64,000 nt of DNA, from assembly GCF_014633365.1 (NCBI RefSeq), contig NC_068347.1, positions 25,026,493 through 25,090,492 on the forward strand. The letters run 5' to 3'. Origin of the DNA: Diospyros lotus (Eukaryota; Streptophyta; Magnoliopsida; Ericales; Ebenaceae). Below, in pieces: positions 1-10,634 of this stretch; the first letter of the stretch is position 1; every line of letters begins with the position of its first letter. The notes beneath the pieces were generated by a model that saw only the letters and a program-made list of their open reading frames with translations, made no database searches and had not been told where the DNA came from. Both the position numbers and the translations under genes were made by a program.

Positions 1-708
1 TACAACTAGATCCCCATGAACCCCACGGACTAAGAGCACACCTCGTTCATAACCGACCGGGGGCTCTATTGTTACAAGGTCATGCCCTTTGGATTGAAGA
101 ATGCTGGCGCGACCTACCAGAGGCTGGTCAATACGATGTTCGAAACACTGATCGGAAAAACCATGGAAGTATACGTTGACGACATGCTGGTAAAATCCGA
201 GCAAGTGACGGACCACGTTTTCGATCTAAGAGAAACGTTTGGAGTCCTCAGGAAATATCAGATGAAGCTCAACCCGCTCAAGTGCGCCTTCGGTGTAGCC
301 TCTCAAAAATTTCTTGGGTTTATGGTAAACAACAGAGGCATTGAAGCCAACCCAGACAAAATTAAGGCTCTGCTCGACATGAGGTCGCCCATAAGAAAGA
401 AGAAGGTGCAAAGCCTCAATGGTCAGGTCGCGGCTCTGAGCCGTTTCATTTCAAAGGCAACTGACAAGTGTGCCCCGTTCTTCGAGCTTCTAAAAAAGGA
501 GAAAGACTTCAGATGGACATAAGAATGCGAGTTTGCATTCCAACAACTAAAGGAGTATATGGGACGGGCCCCACTGCTCGCCAAACCTAAGGAGGGAGAG
601 AGGTTGACCTTGTACTTAGGAGTATCCCAACAGGCTCTCAGCGCGGCCCTCGTTCGGGGGGAAGAAGGGGTGTAGCACCCCATTTATTACGTCTCCAAAA
701 GCCTAATC
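1..708 (+). pseudogene. Reverse transcriptase domain of Tat-type pol (broken)
   Basis: One frame encodes the Ty3/gypsy RT palm and thumb. The MPFGLKNAGATYQRLVN segment starts at 82, and the catalytic box YVDDMLVKS is at about 172-198. FLGFMVNNRGIEANPDKI and a WT.ECEFAFQQLKE segment follow. The frame is interrupted by TAG at 7-9, TAA at 31-33, TAA at 520-522 and TAG at 673-675, while the flanking residues still fit the family. Most of these sit where the family has glutamine, so they look like CAG or CAA codons changed by C-to-T. The longest open stretch is 82-522. It cannot make a functional polyprotein. The N-terminal half of RT is outside the window. Confidence 0.9.
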
Positions 709-1105
709 GATGCAGAAACAAGATACCTCAGGCCGCTTACTAAAATGGTCTATTGAGCTCGCTCAGTTCGACATAAAGTACAAACAAAGGACGGCGATAA
801 AGGGTCAAGCGTTGGCAGACTTCATTGCCGAGTTTACTGGGCCAATTGACGAGGAGCCGAAAAACCTGAAAGGACCATCCTGGGAACTATACATCGACGG
901 ATCATCGAACGAACAAGGAGCGGGAGCCGGGGTTATGCTAATAAGCCCCGAAGGTCACAAAATCCTCTGCGCCCTGAGGTTCGGTTTTTTGGCCACCAAT
1001 AATGAATCCGAGTATGAAGCCTTATTAGCAGGACTCCGCCTGGCAAAGGAAATACGAGCTGAATTCTTGGAGATCTTCAGCGACTCTCAGCTAGTTGTCA
1101 ACTAG
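709..1105 (+). pseudogene. RNase H region of Tat pol: deleted first RNase H joined to archaeal-type RNase H
   Basis: The RT frame runs through DAETRY (709-726) and then stops matching. The matching sequence resumes one frame over with DTSGRLLKWSIELAQFDIKY. About 45 residues expected between them in this lineage, the bulk of the first RNase H, are missing, so a deletion that shifts the frame is inferred. After the linker ALADFIAEF the second, archaeal-type RNase H begins. Its acidic positions are kept: D in ELYIDGSS, E in NNESEYEALLAG and D in FSDSQLVVN. A TAG at 1103-1105 (VVN stop VRG) sits at an expected glutamine. The last catalytic Asp lies in the next open stretch (NSHADALARLA). Confidence 0.85.
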
Positions 1106-1138
1106 GTAAGGGGAGAATACCAGGCTAGAGACACGAAA

Positions 1139-2596
1139 ATGGTAGCATACTTGCAGAAGGTACGAGAACTTTTAGCCACTTTCGAAAAATATGAAATGCA
1201 TCAAATCCCCCGTTCTCAGAACTCTCATGCGGACGCTCTGGCTCGCCTAGCAACTGCCCGGGACACAGAATTCTTGGGGGACATACCTGTCGATTTTTTG
1301 GCCACCCCGAGCATGGAACAACGAGATGAAACGCTACTGATCACGGTGCCACAAAACTCATGGATGACCCCCATCTTGGAGTATCTGCAAGACAGGAAAC
1401 TACCGGAAGACAAGCTGGAAGCACGTCGCTTGCGAGCTCAAGCCGCCCGATATTGCATCTACGATGAAAGACTGTACAAGAGAGGGTTCTCAGCCCCGCT
1501 CCTGAGGTGCATTGACGGCACTGATTGCCAGGCTGTGCTAGAAGAAATTCACGTAGGCCACTGCGGTAATCATGCAGGGGCACTCTCTCTGGCACAAAAG
1601 GCCCTCCGACAAGGGTTTTATTGGCCCACCGTGAAGCAAGATGCCATAGAGACGGTCAAGAAATGCGAGAAGTGCCAAAGGTTCGCCAAGGTTCCGCGAG
1701 CTCCGCCGGCTTACCTGCAGCAGATTAGCAGCCCTTGGCCCTTTGCCATTTGGGGCATGGATCTAATCGGGCCGCTGCCCACGGCTCGCGGAGGATGCAA
1801 ACATGCCACAGTGGCAGTTGACTACTTCACCAAATGGGCAGAGGCCAAAGAGCTTGCACAGATCACTAGTGCGAAGACACAAGCTTTTACATGGGATAAC
1901 ATAATCTGCAGATTCGGAGTGCCACAGCAAATAGTAACGGACAACGGAACCCAATTCACTAGCGAGCAATTCATCCAATTCTGCGAGTCAATGGGGATTC
2001 AAAAGAGTTTCACCGCCGTTGATCACCCCCAGGCCAATGGGCAGGTCGAAGCAGTCAATAAAATAATCAAGCAGACCCTGAAGACAAAGCTTGAGGCTAG
2101 AAAGGGGGCCTGGGTGGATGAACTGCAAACAGTACTATGGACCTATCGGACAACAGCCCGAAGCAGCACTGGAGAAACCCCATTCTCAATGGCGTATGGG
2201 TCAGAGGCTATGATCCCCGCTGAGAATAAAGTGGTCAGCCACCGAAGGGCCACCTTCAGCTTAGATCGCAATAACGAGCTACTGGCGGCTAATCTGGACC
2301 TGCTCGAGGAATCAAGAGATGTAGCTCGCGTGAAGATCGCCATTTATCAACAAAGGGTGGCACGATACTATAACAGGAAGGTCCGAATTCGACGTTACAA
2401 CGTCGGAGATCCGGTACTACGCCTAGTACTGCCAGGAGCACGGGCGGCAAGCGATGGCACCTTAGGTCCTAACTGGGACGGTCCATTTATCATCAAAGAA
2501 AATTTGAATAACGGAGCATATCATCTGGCAAACATGGACGGTCTCCCTCTCCCACGAGCTTGGAACGCAGAACACCTTTGTCCTTACTTCAGATAA
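1139..2596 (+). CDS. End of archaeal-type RNase H plus integrase of Tat pol (open fragment)
   Basis: This open stretch of 485 residues keeps the same frame as the RNase H segment before it. It starts inside the RNase H (HADALARLA near residue 30). The integrase zinc finger follows: HVGHCGNH, then CEKCQRF about 30 residues later. The catalytic core has GMDLIGPLP, the second Asp in VTDNGTQFT and the Glu in ANGQVEAVNK, so the DDE triad is complete. WTYRTTARSSTGETPF and the C-terminal region (YNVGDPVLRLVLPG, WDGPFIIKE) end in LCPYFR, a normal Tat pol terminus. The first Met is only an internal one. With the upstream stops, this is a well preserved fragment of a dead polyprotein. Confidence 0.9.
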   Translation: MVAYLQKVRELLATFEKYEMHQIPRSQNSHADALARLATARDTEFLGDIPVDFLATPSMEQRDETLLITVPQNSWMTPILEYLQDRKLPEDKLEARRLRAQAARYCIYDERLYKRGFSAPLLRCIDGTDCQAVLEEIHVGHCGNHAGALSLAQKALRQGFYWPTVKQDAIETVKKCEKCQRFAKVPRAPPAYLQQISSPWPFAIWGMDLIGPLPTARGGCKHATVAVDYFTKWAEAKELAQITSAKTQAFTWDNIICRFGVPQQIVTDNGTQFTSEQFIQFCESMGIQKSFTAVDHPQANGQVEAVNKIIKQTLKTKLEARKGAWVDELQTVLWTYRTTARSSTGETPFSMAYGSEAMIPAENKVVSHRRATFSLDRNNELLAANLDLLEESRDVARVKIAIYQQRVARYYNRKVRIRRYNVGDPVLRLVLPGARAASDGTLGPNWDGPFIIKENLNNGAYHLANMDGLPLPRAWNAEHLCPYFR

Positions 2597-3887
2597 ATGT
2601 AATCGTTTTTGCCTATACTCCGTCTTTTTCATTACGAATGACTTCCATGATTCTGGTCAGAATTTATGAACTTTCATTGCACTTTATTCTTATTGGTATT
2701 CGATTGAATGCCCCCGTAACGAGGGGTCGAGAAGCCATGGTTTGCGAGCTGAGGCCTAAATAACCTAGCCACGGCGCTACGGTCAACGGCTTAACCGAGC
2801 ATTCACCTTGGTCCCTCCCTCAGGTCGTGGTTTGCGAGCTGAGAACCAATTATCTTGACTTTATGTCATGGTTTGGAACCTACTGAGCAACCGCTTCCAC
2901 AAGTAACCCCGAGCTTGGGTTTGCTAGCCGAGGTCCTTTTATCTTGGCTTAAAGCCATGGTCTGCAACCTACCTGGGTGTTCTCTCTTAGTTCAAATAAA
3001 ACTTGTAGAAGCCACTGGGTGTTAGCTGAGGCCGTAACGTGACCTACCTGGACACATATCCTGGCCGTACAAGTCAAACGAGATAACAAGCCATGGTGTG
3101 TTAGCTGGGGTCACTCTATGACCCGCCTGAACATATAACTTGGTGGTACAGGTTGCGCTTTCACTAGCTGGGGTCCTCCTATCTTGGCTTAAAGCCATGG
3201 TCTGCGACCTACCTGAGTGTTCGCTCCCAATTTATTGAAAACTTATTAAAGCCTCAACATGTCGGCCGAGGCCATGGCATAATCTCATATCCTAGCAAAT
3301 TTTGCGTATTGGACCCTATCAGCTGAGGTCCGTCTTAACTTGGCTAAATAAGACCATTCGCGACCTACCAGGCACACGCCCTATAACGAGCTTCTCAGCC
3401 ACTACATGTTAGACGAGATCACAAGGCCATCCGACTTTACATATATCTCGGGAAGGCTCTCGTTATTTCGTCAAAATATGCTGAACGGGGTTTCCCGAAA
3501 ATTGCCTAAGTATGAGTGTTCGCGCTGATTATTACAACTATCATCAACGAGCTAGTTAAAGAGCGTTAGTCTACGAGCTGATAAAACTCCGGATCTACCT
3601 GGGCCTATGTTCGAACAGTTCATTATCAAGTTACATACTCAAAAGTTTCTTATCAGTGAATCTTTCAAAAATACGGGAGCTTTGTTGAAATGATTTTCAA
3701 GTTATACCATGAAGAAGTTACTTTCAAGTCACCTCATCAAAATTGATTCAAGAATCGTCATGCCAAAACCTCGTCAGAGTTAACTTGAGTTCGCGAAGAA
3801 ATCTGAGGCAACGTGCACAAAATGCCAATTTTTATTATTAGATGAAGCTCATGTTACAAAAAAAAAAAAAAAAAAAATGTGGGAATC
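2597..3887 (+). repeat. Repeat-rich non-coding region between integrase and antisense ORF
   Basis: There is no coding potential that resembles a protein. The stretch holds imperfect repeats built from CCATGG, TTAGCTGAGG and GACCTACCTG modules. The clearest pair is 2,930-3,040 against 3,170-3,280, offset by exactly 240 bp. Shorter units such as GTTAGCTG at 3,020 and 3,100 recur between them. An A tract lies at 3,858-3,877. The position matches the hypervariable 3' region of Tat elements, which is known to generate tandem repeats and satellites. Confidence 0.7.
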
Positions 3888-6434
3888 CTAGCTAAGAGGG
3901 GCGTTTGGTTCTACAGGATCAACCTCGACAGGGCGAGCTTTAGTAGATAGGGTCGGCTGGAGATCGACCTCGACAGCCCCGGCTAGACAAACCTCGGCAA
4001 CCTCCACAGGAGGCTCCTTGGCAGTCTCACCAGACTGAGCCGCGGCGACCCCGAATGACTCGGCCCCGACCTGAGGAGCTTGCGTTGCGACCAAAAACGA
4101 GTCAAGGGGACTGGCATCATCAGCATCCTCCGCGGCCTCGGCAGCATACCGAGCCACCTCCTCGACAGCCTGTGCACCAAAGAAGGAGAAATCCATCTCA
4201 GGATGGTTCACCCAAAGGGTGTACAGAAATGCCGAGCAGGTGTCGGATCTGGTCTCCCTACGCGCCGCGTCCATCCGCTCTCCGACCTCCGCCCTTATAT
4301 CGTCAATGGTCCTCTTGGCAAGCTCCTCGCATCGGATAGCACGATCATCCGCCCGTGTCCGCTCCTCCTTTGCCGCCCTAAGCTCCGCCTCGGTTGATCT
4401 GAGTCGCTCCTCAGCCCTCTGCAACTCCGCCTTCGCTCCATTTAGCTCACCGGTGAGCCCGGAGTTGGCTTGCTCCCACATGTTCTTCGACCTGCGAAGC
4501 TCCTCGTTGAGATCTTTATTCTTCTGGACCTCCATCCTCAGACGCATCAAGCAACCCTCCACCTCCTTTTGAGTGGCAAGGAGCTCGACCTGGAGATCTT
4601 TCTTCTCGTCCGAGAGCTTCGTTATTTCGGCCTTTTGGGCGTTCTTCTCGTCCTCAAGCTTCGCTATTTCGGCCTGACGGGACATGCTCACCGACTGAAG
4701 CTGCTCCTCAAAATCTTTGTACTGAGCTCGGAGCTTCACGGCAGCAAGAGAAGTCTGCAAAAGAAGAAATGTTAGCTCATTAAAAAAGTAGGCTAAGAAA
4801 CCAAGGTACGAAGAATTCCCACTTACCACCAGGCTGTGACGGGCCACAAAATCACAAAGGGGGATTCCCTTTAACTTCGGGTCGTCGAGGGGCTTCGAGT
4901 TCGGACCCAGGAAGTCGGGCACGGAATCCAGAAGGGGACCAACAAAGACCCCTCCTGGTAGGGCCTCCACGGCCAGCTCCTTCTCACGGACCCTGACCCG
5001 TTTGGCCCTGATATCCTCCCCCTGTTGCAGCTGGTCCGATCTCCGTTTCGAGCTGGCGGCAGGAGCGTCTCGAACCTCCACTGCGACCTCTTTCCCACGG
5101 GCTCCACTCGAACCATGGTCTCGGGAGGCAGGGGGCCGATGCCCCAGCTGCAGATGAGCTTGCTTTGGCTGTTGGGGCTGACGGGGCAGTGTTCTTTGCC
5201 GCTGCTCCTGCTGCCCCCCCCGCGGCTGTTGGGTTTGCTGCTGCTGAGGGCGTGATTGCGGCTGCGGCTGCTCCGACTTGCCATCCCCCGAGCTATAGCT
5301 CGGGGTCATGGAGGACGTAGTGCTCGACCTCGCCCTATGACGCTTCGGTTGGAGGAGCTCGAGATCAACCATATTATCGTCTTGGTCGGCTTCCCCTCTT
5401 GAACTGTTCGGCTCAGCGAGCTGTAAGCCGGAAGGGAGAATCTCCGCACCCAAGTCCCTGAAATGATCTCCCTCGATAGTCTCGGTGCCAAGAGAAGGGG
5501 CAAGCTCGTATTCGCGAAGTAGCTCGTCCGAAAGTTCAAGAATTTTCGAACTCGACTCCGCAGCCACAAGTTTGCCAAGGATATCAGTCTCCTCGGCCGA
5601 TAAAATCGGTTTCTTCCCTCCAAAATCTGCATCAAAGCATGAGCAAGTTAAAACAAGCACTCTCGAAACAAAGGAAAGATTTATGAGAGCTCATATTCTC
5701 TTATCAGGGGTCAGTGCGAAGCTACAATTCCTAAGTAGAGAAAGGGAAGGGCAAGACACGAAGAACCAACTGGACTTGTAATCGCCCACGTTGGACTTCC
5801 CCTTTGCTTTACCCTGAGGAAGGGCGGCCTTGTACGGGGAAGGACGAGCCGCCAGGTAATACAGCTCGTCCTTGGCATTTTTGAAAGAAAATAAAAATCT
5901 TATCAGTTTTGGCGAAGGGAGAGGAAGCTTGTTTATAAGAAATAAGACGGCCAAAGAAGTGAGTTGGGCATACGAATTCGGTGTTAGTTGGAAGGGGGCG
6001 AGCTTGACGTCGTTCAAGAGGGCAATAAGGTACGGGGCTACTGGGAACCTAAAGCCAGACTCGAGGTGTTGGGGGCTAATAGCTATGAAATTAGCTGGCG
6101 GGTAGGCTGCATGGGAGCTCGAAGCAGGGATGTATATTCGGCAGGTCGTGGGGAGACGAAACTCCTGAGCACAAGTCATCACCTCGTGAGGCTTGACCTT
6201 GGATGAGAATCTCTTGAAGACCGCAAGATCAGCACTCCCACCAGCGATCTGATCTTGAACCTTCAGCTCGGTTTCCCGAGAGGTCGGGACGGCGACCTCC
6301 CTGCACCCCGAGCTCGCACCCCCAAGATTTTGGCCCTCCATAATGAGACAATCTTCGGAGCTCGAAGTGTCATTTTCTCCTACGATATAATTGCAGCGCT
6401 TTTGACCTGAATTTCCACGGTGTTGGTCGGACAT
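3888..6434 (-). CDS. Antisense extra ORF of Tat element (gypsy-type Transposase_28-like protein)
   Basis: This gene runs opposite to pol. Its first exon, from ATG at 6434 to about 5760, has a conserved block (VKPHEVMTCAQEFRLP, YIPASSSHAAYPP, FRFPVAPYLIALLNDVKLAPFQL) that I assign to the domain named 'putative gypsy type transposon' (Pfam PF04195). The second part (5,660-3,888) has a Gln/Pro-rich low-complexity stretch and basic patches. A long heptad coiled coil follows (LRAQYKDFEEQL through EERTRADDR), then an acidic Ala-rich tail. An in-frame 72-bp intron at 4755-4826 has GTAAGT and TTTTGCAG borders. Another junction lies between 5760 and about 5627, with acceptor ATGCAG. The obvious donor there does not restore frame, so either the donor differs or the copy is frameshifted. 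The role of these proteins is unknown. Confidence 0.75.
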
Positions 6435-6771
6435 CTACAAAGGAAAAGAGAGAACAGTCAAGTCGCAAGTCGTGAACCAGACCTCAAGAAACTAGAAGAA
6501 AAACCCTAAAACGTCCCCTAGGTCTTCCAGGCCGAGCGCTTCGCAAAAGGGGTACCGCCTAGGGCGGAGGGGCTGCAGTCGCAAGCCCGGTGTTCCATGA
6601 AAAGCTAATCCTAAGGTCATTGGACCCAGAGGCCCAGCAAACGCCAAACTGAATCGTGCCGTTTCTCCAAAAATGAGAACGACATCGACCGACGAAGCCA
6701 GAGAAACCACCGACGGCTAACCGACGGTGGACGGCCTCACAAGAAGAAAAAGAAAGTCACGACAAACTTAC
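6435..6771 (-). other. 5' UTR intron of the antisense ORF
   Basis: On the minus strand a GTAAGT donor follows AG at 6772/6771. A pyrimidine-rich stretch ending in TTTGTAG lies immediately before the ATG at 6434. The intron therefore ends exactly at the start codon and separates a short untranslated leader (about 6,772-6,925) from the coding sequence. This is read from splice consensus only, without transcript evidence. Confidence 0.6.
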
Positions 6772-6950
6772 CTAAAAGCTGCGCCTGGCGTCTGAATGGA
6801 GACTTGTACCAAGCACCGGACGAGAACGGCAGACGTCTGAAAGCACGGCGATAATGGAGGCCTCGAGAGAGAAAAGAGAAAGCAGGGAGGCAAAGGTTTG
6901 AGGGAGTTTTCAAAATAGCGTGAAAGAAGAAGCGAGTGGACACTCCCCAC

Positions 6951-6958
6951 TATTTATA
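6951..6958 (-). promoter_or_regulatory. TATA box for the antisense ORF
   Basis: The minus strand reads AGTATAAATAG. A start site about 30 bp downstream (near 6,920) would feed the leader that is spliced at 6,772. This gives the antisense gene a promoter of its own, inside the element but outside the LTR. Confidence 0.6.
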
Positions 6959-7210
6959 CTGACGGCCTGGTCCATCCCAACCGTCGGATCAAATGACGAC
7001 TTATCACATGCTCCGCATCCAGCGGCCGCATAACAGCTTGTGGGTCCCACGGGCGTAATCATGCGCAGAAATGGGAAGGGGGCGCGCATTAAATGCGCTG
7101 TCCACAAAGCGTGCTGCGTGGAACGACGAGACTTAAAGTGATTGGGCAGAAGTCGGAGGGATGGAAGAACAGCTGGCACGTGTCAGTTCCCAGCGCGAAG
7201 ATCGCGCCGC

Positions 7211-7225
7211 GAACTGGGGGGCTTA
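7211..7225 (+). other. Polypurine tract of the Tat element
   Basis: The run GAACTGGGGGGCTTA lies directly before a TGTTAT that I take as the first bases of the 3' LTR. G-rich tracts of this form prime plus-strand synthesis in Ty3/gypsy elements. Confidence 0.6.
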
Positions 7226-7910
7226 TGTTATATGTATTTCCCGCATCACCCCGCATGGGCCAGACTCGGTCCGATAGACCGGCCCAATCACCCAAGGCCA
7301 AGAAGGCCCGGACGACCTCATCAAGGAAAGTCCAGCCTCCACCAAAGATCCGGAGCTCGTAAAGCGAGCATATGGCGAGCTCCTGGTAATCCCCCAACGA
7401 GCTCCAAGCAATCGACTAACGAGTTCCTGAAATATCCTCTAGATCGCTGTCCCATCCAGGTCGCTGGCCTAAAACCTCCAGCTCGCATGAGTGGCAAAGC
7501 TGCTGAGAAGTCAGAGGTAGGGTCCGATCACTTTATCTGTAACAGCCCATGCCCCTCGTAATGAGAATCCCACTGAAGGCGATAAGAACTGTTTGTCCCC
7601 CATTATACAATTACTGTATTTTTATATATTATCTAAATTGTAAAAGCCCCTCAATATAAATGGGAATCAAAGAGACCATGGGGGGCAGGGACGAAAAGAA
7701 TAATCAGATACCGCCACTCTGAGAGAATAATCAGACGGCGGCCGTGGACTAGGCATCGTTTTGGCCGAACCACGTAAAAGATTCTGGTGTACACGCTTGG
7801 AATTTTTTTTTTTTTTGGGGGGGGGGGTTATCCTTCCTTCTCGGTATTTTTTTGGATTGACTCACCGCGGCCCAAAACGAATCACGGTCGGCCGAAATCG
7901 AACGTCGACA
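7226..7910 (+). repeat. 3' LTR of the Tat element
   Basis: The proposed LTR starts TGTTATATG just after the polypurine tract and ends CGTCGACA, giving TG...CA ends and 685 bp. It contains a TATAAAT at 7,655-7,661 followed by a GC-richer R/U5-like part, and a T/G homopolymer near 7,803-7,828. The partner LTR is outside the window, so the right boundary is inferred from the CA end only. Confidence 0.6.
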
Positions 7911-8990
7911 CATATATACATAACTCGCTACTACGTAAGTTATCTTCTTCAAAACTAATCGGTTGCTAAAACCCTTGCAATTGACGCTCCCATTTGTTGC
8001 GACGTGCTTGATTGGAGTTCTCCTTTGCTGCGATGTGGTGGTTGATTAGTGCAACGGTGTCGGTGGTGCACTGGTGCTTGCTTCTTCTTCATTTGTTCTG
8101 TATTTTTTCTTTGTTTTTGTATTTGATCTGCTTCTTCTTCGCTTGTTCACAGCACGGGTTAACCTTCGAAGTTCAAATAATCAAAGCCTCAAAGGTATGT
8201 GAGTCCAATTGTTGTTTTGTGTTGTGTCAAGCTATGTGTTGCGCCTGAAATCTGATTGTTGTCTCTATGTGTGTACTGTGTTGAGTGAGTGATACATATA
8301 TATATATATTATATTTTTGGGTGTATATGTTGTGCATACATTTTGTTCACTTCACTGCAGTGAAGTGATGCATATTTTGTGCATACAATTTGTTCATCTG
8401 ATTGCAAACAAGAGTGATGCTGTAAAAAAATTAACATTTAAACAACAAATAACGATTAATTAATGCATCAATTGAATGGAAAATCCAACAGCTATTTGGA
8501 TTGAAAAAAATCAACAATTATTAATTACAACTGTGATGCTATAAAAAATTCAACAGTTATTTTGGTACTGATGTGATTCATGTGAAGGCTATTTAGTTAA
8601 CATGTGACTCCTTTGAATGAAATGAAGTTTAGAGATGAGCTATTTTGTTGTTGGGTTACTGAATATATTATTTAGGATGATTAGTTGCTAACATTTAAAT
8701 AATTTCCATTATTGGGTTTGAAATGAAGTTAAGAGATGAGCTTGAAATGTTACTATGTGAATGGAAATTAATTTCTATGTGTTTATGTTTTAGTTAAAAG
8801 GACTATTATTGCAAAATTACTTTGAAGTTTGAATTACTATGTGGATTGGGTTTGAATTTCCATTATTGTTTTAGCTAAAAGGAAATTAATTAGTAGTTTG
8901 CAAATTATTTCTATCTTGACCTTATTTCTAGTTCAAATTTATTTTGTATCATATTTTATAGGATTACTATTTACTACTAATCGGTAAAGA
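7911..8990. other. No gene seen; left flank of the hAT element
   Basis: The sequence is AT-rich, with a TA microsatellite near 8,297-8,310. Two similar stretches (GAAATGAAGTT.AGAGATGAGCT near 8,620 and 8,720) form a weak local duplication. GGTTGCTAAAACCC at 7,961-7,974 resembles, with mismatches, the inverse of a terminal sequence near 15,800, and may be the left inverted repeat of the hAT element. The short open frame at 8,012-8,248 encodes a Phe/Leu/Cys-rich low-complexity peptide and is not convincing. Confidence 0.4.
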
Positions 8991-10634
8991 ATGTCAACAT
9001 TTGGATCTTCAAAATCTAAAGTTATGAAAGAAAATATAGTAGAAAATAGGTATGATGTGGGATGACAATATGCCATTGATGTGGATAAGAACTCAAGAAA
9101 AGTGTAGTGTAAATTTTGTGATAAGATCTTTTCTGGAGGTATTTTTTTGCCTTAAAGCACCACTTAGCTTGTACTCGTAAAGATGTGGAGCCTTGTGTAA
9201 GTGTTCCGAATGATATTAAAAAGGAAATATTGACAATTTTGGTGAAAAATACAAAAGCTATTGAAAGAAAAAGAAAGATAATTCACAATATTGATGATTC
9301 TGATGACGAGGGTGATCAGGTGCAACACATTACATCAAAAGAAAAGGGTAAAAATATTGGTTTGGGTGTTTTTTTGAAAAGGGAGAAGTGTGGAAGTACA
9401 ACTAGAAGTACTCAAACAATAATTAATCATATGTTGAAAAAATAATTAAGAGAAGAATGTTACCAATAAATTGCTAGATTTTTTTATGCATGTGCCATTC
9501 ATTTTAATTGTGTAAGGCATCCTGAGTTCGCAAAGATGATTGAATTGGAAAGCAAGTATGGATGTGGACTTAAACCTTTTTCCTATCACGAGATTATAGT
9601 GAAATATTTGAAAAAATAAGTACCTCGCACCATGAAATTGCTTGAGGAGTATAAAATTGAATGGAAAAAAACAGATTGTTTAATTATGTCAGATGGGTGG
9701 ACTGATAAAAAAAGACGTTCAATTTGTAATTTCTTAGTTAATAGTCCAAAAGTGAGTTTTTTTAACCTCAATTGATACATTTGATGTTTCTAAAACTGTT
9801 GACAAAGTGTTTGAAATGTTAGATGCGATAGTGGAGAAAGTAGGAGAGAGAAATATGGTGCAAGTTGTAACTAATAATGCTGCAAATTATAAAGTTGCAG
9901 GTGATATGCTAATGGAGAAAAGAAAAGGGTTGTATTGGACTCTATGTGCTGCCCACTGTATTGACTTGATAGTGGAGGATTTTGAAAAGAAACTAAAAGT
10001 CCATTCTACTACCATTACAAAGGTTAGGAGGATATCAACCTACATCTATTCTAAAACTCTTCTCATTTTTATGTTGAGACATTTTACAAAAGGAAGAGAC
10101 TTGATAAGACCAACTGTTACTCACTTTGCAACTGCATATTTGACTTTAGGTTGTCTTAGTGAACTAAAAGGTCCATTGATGACAATGTTCACTTCAATGT
10201 CATGGAAGTCTAGTAGGTTTGCATCTCAACAAAATGGAAAACGAGTTCAACAACTAGTGTTAGATTCCAGATTTTGAAAAAATATAATTTATTGTTTGAA
10301 GGCAACATTGCCATTAGTAAAAGTTCTTCGATTGGTTGATTCAGATGAGCAACCAGTTATGGGTTTTCTTTATGAGGAGATGGATCGAGCTAGAGAAAAG
10401 ATTAAAGTAAATTTTAATAATGTAAAAAAAAAAGAGTAAGTTATTAACTATATATGATTTTATAATTTTACAATTCTTGCATTCTTTTACATGCACCTAT
10501 TTATTGAATTTTATCATTCTTTTATGTAGTTTCAAACAAATTTTGAAGATTATTGATGAAAGATGGGAATTTTAATTGCATAGGCCATTACATGTTGCAA
10601 CGTATTATTTGAACCCTTATTATCATTATTGTAA
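8991..10634 (+). pseudogene. hAT transposase, N-terminal BED finger and catalytic region (broken)
   Basis: From ATG at 8991 the frame encodes MSTFGSSKSK, then a BED-type zinc finger (CKFCDKIFSGG ... LKHHLACTRKD). TGA at 9,061 (DVG stop QYAIDV) and frameshifts near 9,140 and 9,440-9,480 break it. The catalytic region follows: LIMSDGWTDKKRRS with the first Asp near 9,690, then VVTNNAANYK near 9,860, where the family has Asp before Asn-Ala. Here it is Asn, so the second catalytic acid is lost. CAAHCIDLIVEDFEK is typical of DUF659 hATs. The open part 9,807-10,277 ends in a stop after LVLDSRF. The frame continues (KATLPLVKVLRLVDSDEQP) to an intron at about 10,436-10,529. It then reads LHRPLHVATYYLNPYYHY up to a solo LTR. 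Confidence 0.85.

Larger units (their letters stand above)
1..7910 (+). mobile_element. Tat-lineage Ty3/gypsy LTR retrotransposon, 5' part outside window
   Basis: The plus strand carries, in order, reverse transcriptase, a remnant of the ordinary RNase H, a second archaeal-type RNase H, integrase, a repeat-rich non-coding stretch, an antisense extra ORF, a polypurine tract and an LTR. A second RNase H between the first RNase H and integrase, together with an antisense gene between pol and the 3' LTR, is known from the plant Tat lineage (Ogre/Retand type). The 5' LTR, gag and protease lie upstream of the window. The copy is dead: pol has several stop codons and an internal deletion. Because the 5' LTR is not visible, the target duplication and the LTR boundaries cannot be confirmed. 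Confidence 0.88.

Noticed and set aside
4055..5284. Plus-strand and alternate-frame open frames across the antisense Tat ORF
   Set aside because: These are shadows of a GC-rich coding region with Gln/Pro and coiled-coil bias.
7540..7910. Alternative LTR start at TGTAACAGCCC (about 7,540)
   Set aside because: No polypurine tract precedes it, whereas GGGGGG lies directly before TGTTAT at 7,226.
8012..8248. 78-residue Phe/Leu/Cys-rich open frame
   Set aside because: Low-complexity T-rich DNA between a retrotransposon LTR and the hAT transposase; no family resemblance.
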